From: Bacteroidota bacterium
GTDB lineage: Bacteria > Bacteroidota > Ignavibacteria > UBA10030 > UBA8401
Direction: 5' to 3'
NCBI GenBank assembly: GCA_028749215.1
Contig: JAQUOA010000006.1
Span: 1-33,125 of the forward strand
Length of the DNA: 33,125 nucleotides
The first letter of the stretch is position 1; every line of letters starts with the position of its first letter. Shown here piece after piece: positions 17,457 through 22,107 of this stretch. The notes under the pieces are model-generated. The model was given only the letters and a program-made list of their open reading frames with translations, made no database searches and was not told where the DNA came from. A program made the translations under genes and the position numbers.

Positions 17457-17524
17457 ACAACGTGTGAGATTGCAAACCGTTTGACGTTTCGAACGTTTTC
17501 AAAGTACTTGGTCAGCGGATGGTG
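17457..17524 (-). repeat. attC-like site after the ParB-fold gene (leftmost)
   Basis: It begins directly after the stop at 17525. On the minus strand it opens CCGCTGACCAAGTAC, similar to CCGCGTGACCAGTTAA of the site at 18477-18548, and contains an AACGTT...AACG core. It lacks the ATTTARTTCCAATCC tail seen after the other sites. It is a weak site taken alone. Confidence 0.35.
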
Positions 17525-17896
17525 CTATATTATTTTACATGGTATGAGAGCGTCTTCATTATAAGAGTAGATCGCACATAATCGATGATATCCATCTGCA
17601 ATAATGACCCTTCCATTGATTGAATCCCTTATCAGAAGCAAAGGAGATAACTCGCGTCCTGATTCTATTTTCTTTTGGTCTTTCTCGACATGAGCATTAC
17701 TGATTCCAAGCGATGATAACCCCGATGCTCTAAAGATATCTTTTGCTTTGAACTCCGTGATAGCCGCTTTTCTCAATTTATTGACATCAGCGGCAGCCTT
17801 CTGTTCATCGTAAATCAGAGACAAGTACGAAAGGGCTGCCGGGTAATTATGTTCTTCCGGTTCACTCAACCATTTTATTTCGGCTTTATTCGACAT
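17525..17896 (-). CDS. Small stand-alone ParB/sulfiredoxin-fold protein
   Basis: The protein has 123 residues; GGAG lies nine bases before the ATG. The C-terminal half reads ELSPLLLIRD, then NGRVIIADGYHRLCAIY and PCKI, which matches the ParB-like nuclease/sulfiredoxin fold, including the ADGYHR segment where ParB proteins carry their nucleotide-binding G-x-x-R motif. There is no DNA-binding helix-turn-helix domain, so it is not a partition protein. Short proteins of this type are widespread and functionally uncharacterised. The N-terminal half is helical and charged. It is the last gene of the cassette-like series. Confidence 0.75.
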   Translation of the reverse strand: MSNKAEIKWLSEPEEHNYPAALSYLSLIYDEQKAAADVNKLRKAAITEFKAKDIFRASGLSSLGISNAHVEKDQKKIESGRELSPLLLIRDSINGRVIIADGYHRLCAIYSYNEDALIPCKII

Positions 17897-17946
17897 TTTG
17901 CATTCTCCATTGACTTTCTTGATAGTAAAAGCTGTTGAAACCTGAC

Positions 17947-18020
17947 GGACTGGAATTAAATTTTCTTTCTACGTTGTAGTACGTCGTCAATTTTAAGTGT
18001 CCGGTTAGATACTCTATATT
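17947..18020 (-). repeat. attC-like site after the four-helix membrane protein gene
   Basis: On the minus strand, ten bases after the TGA, the sequence ATCTAAC fits the attC R'' box (RYYYAAC). The far end reads CAACGTAGAAA and then AATTTAATTCCAGTCC, the tail block shared with the sites at 18477, 18991 and 21679. The expected GTTRRRY box is imperfect (GTAGAAA). Confidence 0.4.
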
Positions 18021-18461
18021 TCAATTATTTAATATTTTTATCTTTTCAGCCGCCGATTTCAACGTTGATATTATATAGTGTTCTTCACATTGTTTCCACA
18101 CTTCATTTCCAGCAAAAACTAACTCGCCAAACAATGGTAACAAAGAATAAATAATCAACAATCCGATAGTTACTTTCATTGAAAGAACCAAAATGATAAA
18201 AAGTGAAACAATCCCGCCTCGCAGCAGAACGTACTCATAAAGGATAAATCGGATTTTCCCTTTGCTGCGTATCGTATCCCAGTGTAATAATCTTCTCTGG
18301 TGTTCCATTTTTTCTAAATAGTAAATTAACCCAATTAACATAAGTCCAATAATCGTAACTCTAAGATCAGACAATTGTAGGGCATGGTTCCAAACTATTA
18401 TTCCATAAGTAAGGATAATGAAGAAAATGGTAGAATAAGCAGTCATGGATAATTTTTTCAT
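18021..18461 (-). CDS. Four-helix membrane protein, unknown function
   Basis: The protein has 146 residues. Hydrophobic segments near residues 8-26, 34-50, 78-96 and 97-115 suggest four membrane spans. A basic loop (EKMEHQRRLLHWDTIRSKGK) lies between the second and third, and a polar C-terminal tail with Glu/Lys follows. AGGGG stands nine bases before the ATG. I do not recognise the family, and the neighbours give no clue beyond the cassette-like setting. Confidence 0.7.
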   Translation of the reverse strand: MKKLSMTAYSTIFFIILTYGIIVWNHALQLSDLRVTIIGLMLIGLIYYLEKMEHQRRLLHWDTIRSKGKIRFILYEYVLLRGGIVSLFIILVLSMKVTIGLLIIYSLLPLFGELVFAGNEVWKQCEEHYIISTLKSAAEKIKILNN

Positions 18462-18476
18462 TTGAAAACCCCTAAC

Positions 18477-18548
18477 GGATTGGAACTACATTGTTCTGTA
18501 ATGCTGTCGTAACTTATAAATTTTTATTAACTGGTCACGCGGTTTAAA
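18477..18548 (-). repeat. attC-like site after the small lipoprotein gene
   Basis: It begins right after the TAA of the lipoprotein gene. On the minus strand it opens CCGCGTGACCAGTTAATAAA, continues through an AT-rich near-palindrome (TTTATAAG side) and ends ATGTAGTTCCAATCC. It has the same start and tail blocks as the other sites, but the paired arms are degraded. Confidence 0.4.
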
Positions 18549-18959
18549 TTATTGTACCACAATCGGATCAAAATGATTCCATGCACCCGTATAAATATCG
18601 ATGAACATTGGTACCCCGCCGCCAAGTAAATCTAAAACTAACCAACCCCAGCCAAGTTTTGGATATCGTGTGATAGAATATTCTTTTTTTGCAGTTTTTA
18701 TCAAGAGCACATGATTCGCATTTGAATATAATGAGATATGATACAATGTAGAATCTATGGAAAAATGAGATCTTGAATCTATTTCAAATTTTTGTTCTGT
18801 CTTGTGAACAGGAATTTGAACGCCATTTATTGTTTGAAATGAAACATCTTCTGAATACTGATAGATGTGAACCGGATCTTCGTACCCTTTGAAAAGTGTT
18901 GCGCATCCATTGAACAGAAATAATAATAGTACAACAAGAATAATTGAGTGTTTTCGCAT
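18549..18959 (-). CDS. Small lipoprotein, unknown function
   Basis: The protein has 136 residues. The ATG at 18959 is chosen because MRKHSIILVVLLLFLFNGC is a lipoprotein signal (Cys19) and AAGGA precedes it by ten bases. The frame extends upstream to 19040, but that part overlaps the attC-like site. The mature part is beta-rich, and the C-terminus reads KLGWGWLVLDLLGGGVPMF and then IDIYTGAWNHFDP. A Gly-Trp/hydrophobic hairpin followed by D-x-x-T-G-x-W is a pattern I associate with small PEGA-like lipoproteins of Bacteroidota. The function is unknown. Confidence 0.75.
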   Translation of the reverse strand: MRKHSIILVVLLLFLFNGCATLFKGYEDPVHIYQYSEDVSFQTINGVQIPVHKTEQKFEIDSRSHFSIDSTLYHISLYSNANHVLLIKTAKKEYSITRYPKLGWGWLVLDLLGGGVPMFIDIYTGAWNHFDPIVVQ

Positions 18960-18990
18960 AGAGTAATATTCCTTGTTTAAATGTTGATAT

Positions 18991-19068
18991 GGATTGGAAT
19001 TAAATTGCCGCATAACGTTGCAACGCGTCGGCGGTTTCAACGTCTGCGTTGAGCAACTGCTAGGCGGT
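18991..19068 (-). repeat. Best attC-like site, after the TPR/DUF6624 gene
   Basis: On the minus strand, directly after the TAA at 19069, one arm reads CCGCCTAGCAGTTGCTCAACGC. The other arm's reverse complement is CCGCATAACGTTGCAACGC. They pair over about 19 positions with two mismatches and unpaired A and TC on one side only. One-sided extrahelical bases, an R''-like GCCTAGC and an R'-like GTTATGC are the features that integron integrases recognise in folded attC sites. The next cassette would begin TTATGCGGC followed by AATTTAATTCCAATCC. Confidence 0.6.
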
Positions 19069-20055
19069 TTATTTTGTCTTTAAACTTTCTTGATGTTGTT
19101 TTTCGTATTCGGGTAAATGCTTTTTATAGTCTTCAATATCCCACATAATTCCAAATTGATATACATAATCCGAAAGAGGTCCCAATCCTACCTCTGTCCG
19201 TCTTTTATCCACATTGTCAGGATCTTCAAGAGGCGCCACATAGGATTTATGGGTTTGATGATTGGTAAATATTTGACTCCCGTAAATCTGTTTTTTCCCC
19301 TGTCCTAAGGCTGTTCGATCTTCTAACAATGCCAAGGCGCTTGCACTAGCATTACCTTTTTTAACCGCTTCACGCATCATTGGCAGATATTTTTCTTGCG
19401 TTTTCAAATCAGAATGTTGAATGACAAGAAATAATGTTTGATTTGCTTGCATGCCGACTTTGTCTTTTCCCACCCAGCCTTTTTCATCTAAAATTTTTGT
19501 TACTTTAATTAAGTTAATACTGTCTTTGTAGATCATTATTTTCCCTAAACTGTCTGCCGTCGGATTATTGTACCCTAATTTTTTTGTTGCTGTTATATAC
19601 TGATTTCGAATGCTTTGATCATCATTAAAAATTTCCAAAAGTTCTTTTTGCAATGGTTTATCGTAGTTTGCTTCAATAGAATCAATTGTGTTTTGCATCT
19701 TACTTAATAAAGCTATCCATTGGCCGTCATTGTGAAGTCCGTTTAAATCGCTGTCTTTTTTCATGTGGTCAATGTTCAACCATCCGTTTTGACATGCTAA
19801 CTTCAGAAACTCAAAAGAATTTTTAGTGTCACCTGCTAATGCTGCTGAACAAGCAGCGTTGTATAAGTCATTCACATTTTTCTTTTCAAATTTAAAGGCT
19901 TGTTGGTATACATCATTTGATTTTTTATAGTCCTTTGAGTTATACAATGAATCGGCTTGTTTGATAAGTTGTCTGTAGGTCTGTCCCGATACAGTAACCA
20001 TCAGAAGGAAGGTCATTGTACATAAGAGGAGCACTCGAAGAAACACTATTCGCAT
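19069..20055 (-). CDS. Secreted TPR protein with DUF6624-like domain
   Basis: The protein has 328 residues with a signal peptide at 1-24 (ending VSGQ). Residues 25-85 contain tetratricopeptide-type helices (ADSLYNSKDYKKSNDVYQQA and LYNAACSAALAGDTKNSFEF). Residues about 135-290 match the pattern of DUF6624: an opening DDQSIRNQY, then EKGWVGKDKVG, LFLVIQHSDLKTQEKYLPMM, LALLEDRTALGQGK and YGSQ. That domain has no established function that I know of. It is periplasmic or exported. The gene is followed by the clearest attC-like site and preceded by a weaker one. Confidence 0.8.
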   Translation of the reverse strand: MRIVFLRVLLLCTMTFLLMVTVSGQTYRQLIKQADSLYNSKDYKKSNDVYQQAFKFEKKNVNDLYNAACSAALAGDTKNSFEFLKLACQNGWLNIDHMKKDSDLNGLHNDGQWIALLSKMQNTIDSIEANYDKPLQKELLEIFNDDQSIRNQYITATKKLGYNNPTADSLGKIMIYKDSINLIKVTKILDEKGWVGKDKVGMQANQTLFLVIQHSDLKTQEKYLPMMREAVKKGNASASALALLEDRTALGQGKKQIYGSQIFTNHQTHKSYVAPLEDPDNVDKRRTEVGLGPLSDYVYQFGIMWDIEDYKKHLPEYEKQHQESLKTK

Positions 20056-20140
20056 ATTTTTACTTTAATTTGATGGATGGACTTTAAAACAGCGCATGAC
20101 TAAATATTTACCGATGTAAATTCGTTGATTATTCATTCTT

Positions 20141-20190
20141 AGGTTGTAGACCGGCAAACCTTTTCCATCTATACCGCAAACTTGTTAAAT
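20141..20190 (-). repeat. Weak attC-like site upstream of the TPR gene
   Basis: On the minus strand it opens ATTTAACAAGTTTGCGG, where ATTTAAC fits RYYYAAC, and closes GTCTACAACCT. Arm pairing is poor, and the shared tail block is not recognisable. It follows the region downstream of the TGA-interrupted small ORF. Confidence 0.25.
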
Positions 20191-20264
20191 GTAATCCATT
20201 AGCATCATAACATCCATCTCAAAAAAGAGAATCAGTCTTTAGACGGGCCAATATAATAATCTCT
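20187..20264. repeat. Imperfect direct repeat, copy A
   Basis: About 78 bp, largely identical to 21741-21819, with one length difference in an A run and scattered substitutions. It covers the last codons and the downstream flank of the TGA-interrupted small ORF. Bases 20056-20140 hold nothing else that I recognise. Confidence 0.8.
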
Positions 20265-20486
20265 TGTGCGATCAACGCATCGTGGAACAGTAATTGTAAC
20301 ATCGAGACGGTTGCTTTCACGCTCAAGCACACTAGAAGAAGCTTCAGCATATTGCCCCTCCGTCTGAATGTTGCCTCAACAAAATCTTCGAGGTGATTGA
20401 ACAACTAAAAGATTTCTCTGAATTTGTGCGTTCATAAAAACAGGGTCTATCATACTAATGAATAGCAATCTTTTGAATTGTTTCAT
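20232..20486 (-). pseudogene. Small exported-type ORF interrupted by an in-frame TGA
   Basis: From the ATG at 20486, with GAGG six bases upstream and 13 bases after the preceding gene's stop, the frame reads MKQFKRLLFISMIDPVFMNA, then QIQRNLLVVQSPRRFC. It then meets TGA at 20376-20378 (codon 37). The same frame stays open for another 46 codons, continuing GNIQTEGQYAEASSSVLERE and ending DYYIGPSKD with TGA at 20232. A truncated paralogue of the end (DYYFGRLKN, stop) lies at 21790-21819, which supports the downstream half being genuine coding sequence. The simplest reading is a nonsense mutation. Selenocysteine is possible in principle, but I see no convincing hairpin directly after the TGA. 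Confidence 0.5.
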
Positions 20487-20499
20487 GGCGCACCTCATT

Positions 20500-21606
20500 T
20501 TATTTTAGCCATTGACAATACTGGTAATTAACAATAAATGCCTTTGGATTATCTATGTCTTTCAATTTACGAAAATTATTACCATCAGCATTAACAACGT
20601 ATAATGCAAATGTTCCACCATTTTTTGCTGTACCGAAAATAGCAATATGCTTACCATCTGGAGACGGGGTCGTAACGGCATTATAATTAAGACCCCTTGC
20701 TATAAGTTTTCCTTCGGAAGAACTAAAGTTTGAGACAACAAACACTTCATAACTGGTATCTACAGGATTAATCCCGACACAAATCAGCTTCCCATCTGGA
20801 AGCCAAGAATATCCAGCAGGTGATGTTCGTTTCCCATTCACATTTATTTTTTGAGATACTCTGCTTACAATATCAATCACATATAAACCACCCGTTGTAT
20901 CATCCATTGTTTGGTTGGATTTACAATAAGCAATGGTGCGGGAGTCTGGAGACCACGACGGAAGCGAACTCGGTAAAATCGAACCAATGCGGTCAAGCAA
21001 AACTTGATTAGAACCATCTGGATTAATAAGATAAAGATTGTAATCTACCGGTGGTTTGAAAGATGTTTGCCCTATAAAAGTAATATTGCTTCTATCCGAT
21101 GACCAACGAGGCATGACAGCGACAGCAAGCGATGATGTATCTGTCAGATTGTGTAAATTACTTCCATCTTTATTCATAACGCACACTGCTTCTTTGAAAC
21201 CAGGGTAAAACACTCTATTGAAAGCAATTGAGAGACCGTCAGGAGACCAATCGGGCCAGCTATCAGTTAGAGACGGCGAATTGGGTGTTAGGTCAATGGG
21301 AGTACCTCCTGTGATGTTGACCGTAAAGATATCAATCATCCCTGTCTGCGAACCAGTATAAACAATCTTATCACCGTTTGAATTTACTCTAGGTTCATCA
21401 CCGATGGTAACGATTGAGGAAAGAGTTAATTCGGATGAATTCAAATCTATCACATTAATTCCTGAAAGATTTCCACCGTGTAGGTTGAAAATAATTTTCC
21501 CTGATAAATCCCATATCGGGGGAGTAACACTGTTTTCTTTTTTGCATCCCCAATTTATTATGGTTAATGCAACTAGAATAAAAACGGGAGAATATGTTTT
21601 CTTCAT
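20500..21606 (-). CDS. TolB-like WD40/PD40 beta-propeller lipoprotein
   Basis: The protein has 368 residues; GGAAGGAGG precedes the ATG by seven bases. The N-terminus MKKTYSPVFILVALTIINWGC is a lipoprotein signal with Cys21. The rest consists of repeated PD40 blades: DSWPDWSPDGLSIAF, MPRWSSDRSNITF, LPSWSPDSRTIAY, AGYSWLPDGKLICV and TTPSPDGKHIAIFG, each followed by a strand and an xVxNxDGxN turn. This is the TolB-type propeller fold, usually a protein-protein interaction platform in the envelope. It is not TolB itself, since the N-terminal domain and the Tol genes are absent. The small TGA-interrupted ORF follows within 13 bases. Confidence 0.88.
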   Translation of the reverse strand: MKKTYSPVFILVALTIINWGCKKENSVTPPIWDLSGKIIFNLHGGNLSGINVIDLNSSELTLSSIVTIGDEPRVNSNGDKIVYTGSQTGMIDIFTVNITGGTPIDLTPNSPSLTDSWPDWSPDGLSIAFNRVFYPGFKEAVCVMNKDGSNLHNLTDTSSLAVAVMPRWSSDRSNITFIGQTSFKPPVDYNLYLINPDGSNQVLLDRIGSILPSSLPSWSPDSRTIAYCKSNQTMDDTTGGLYVIDIVSRVSQKINVNGKRTSPAGYSWLPDGKLICVGINPVDTSYEVFVVSNFSSSEGKLIARGLNYNAVTTPSPDGKHIAIFGTAKNGGTFALYVVNADGNNFRKLKDIDNPKAFIVNYQYCQWLK

Positions 21607-21678
21607 TAAAATCCTCCTTCCTTAAATGGGGGTCACTTCATTCTTATATAACTGGTTTAAAAGAACAAGCGGTATAAC

Positions 21679-21731
21679 GGATTGGAACTAAATGGCCACG
21701 CAACGTTTTAGAGTCTGGGGAACTGTTTATT
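21679..21731 (-). repeat. attC-like site upstream of the TolB-like gene
   Basis: On the minus strand one side reads AATAAACAGTTCC and the other reads AAAACGTTGCGTGGCC followed by ATTTAGTTCCAATCC. The core AAC-A-GTT facing AACGTT, with one unpaired A, is the same arrangement as in the best site at 18991-19068. The rest of the stem is degraded. Confidence 0.4.
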
Positions 21732-21740
21732 GAATTAATA

Positions 21741-21819
21741 AAATGTAATCCATTATTATCATAACATCAATTTCAAAAAAAGAGAATCAGTTTTTCAGCC
21801 GACCAAAATAATAATCTTA
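21741..21819. repeat. Imperfect direct repeat, copy B, with truncated paralogue of the small ORF
   Basis: It matches 20187-20264. On the minus strand, the part upstream of the shared flank encodes DYYFGRLKN followed by TGA, equivalent to DYYIGPSKD at the end of the interrupted ORF. Nothing of the gene's earlier part remains. It lies about 70 bases from the tRNA gene, at the edge of the accessory region. Confidence 0.75.
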
Positions 21820-21888
21820 CCATCTTTCTTCGTTTGATTTTGAGGGAATAAAATTTTATGTTTGATATGTGATGCTACAAAACATCTT

Positions 21889-21963
21889 GGACGTTTAGCT
21901 CAGTTGGTTCAGAGCGTTCGCCTCACACGCGAAAGGTCGTAGGTTCAAGTCCTACAACGTCCA
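21889..21963 (+). tRNA. tRNA-Val (anticodon CAC)
   Basis: The acceptor stem GGACGTT pairs with AACGTCC. The D-arm region is AGCTCAGTTGGTTCAGAGC, the anticodon stem TTCGC/GCGAA encloses loop CTCACAC with anticodon CAC at 21924-21926, and the T-arm is GTAGG-TTCAAGT-CCTAC. The discriminator base is A, and CCA is not encoded. It reads GUG codons. A terminator follows three bases later. tRNA 3' ends are frequent integration sites, and here the bases just after the gene are duplicated at 25129. Confidence 0.97.
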
Positions 21964-22035
21964 CAAATAAAAAATCCCGCTGTGCGGGATTTTTTATTTC
22001 AACATCCGCCGGCAACTTTTTTTATCAATGCCGCC
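21961..22035. repeat. Direct repeat (left copy): tRNA 3' flank, terminator and transporter gene tail
   Basis: It starts with CCACAAATAAAAAATCCCGC, shared exactly with 25130-25148, and continues through the second arm of the hairpin and a CCGGCAAC-T-run segment. It is homologous to 25129-25199. The two copies bracket the sensor kinase gene. Confidence 0.8.
21966..21998. terminator. Terminator between tRNA-Val and the sensor kinase
   Basis: AATAAAAAATCCCGC pairs with GCGGGATTTTTTATT around a three-base loop. The A and T tracts let it work in both directions: for the tRNA on the plus strand and for the kinase gene ending at 22108 on the minus strand. Confidence 0.88.
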
Positions 22036-22040
22036 GGGAC
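21999..22040 (-). pseudogene. Relic of the C-terminus of the YeeE-rhodanese gene
   Basis: The minus strand reads VPAALIKKVAGGC and TGA. The complete transporter gene at 25168-26361 ends PAALIKKVAGGC and TAA. A stop codon (TAG) directly precedes the relic, so nothing more of the gene survives. It is followed, as in the complete copy, by the same terminator. Confidence 0.75.
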
Positions 22041-22107
22041 CTACAGTAGTCTTTGGTGTAGAATTACTCACGGAAAAAAAATTGCACATACTTTTTAAGC
22101 TGAAACA

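Larger units (their letters stand above)
17457..21819 (-). mobile_element. Candidate integron cassette cluster without integrase (CALIN-like)
   Basis: Within this stretch all genes lie on the minus strand, are small or of unknown role, and most are followed within a few bases of the stop by a degenerate inverted-repeat site (near 17457, 17947, 18477, 18991, 20141 and 21679). On the gene strand four sites end in the same block, ATTTARTTCCARTCC, which precedes the next gene; the leftmost site lacks it, as expected at an array edge. The best site folds like attC. No tyrosine recombinase is present in the window. The right edge lies about 70 bases from tRNA-Val. This is an inference from geometry and repeat structure; most sites look decayed. 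Confidence 0.45.

Noticed and set aside
20334-20375. SECIS element after the in-frame TGA
   Set aside because: Only a five- to six-base stem with a long loop can be drawn, and it lacks the features of bacterial SECIS hairpins; a nonsense mutation is simpler.
22041-22107. More coding sequence of the duplicated transporter gene upstream of its 13-codon relic
   Set aside because: A TAG directly precedes the relic and no further similarity to the transporter gene is visible.
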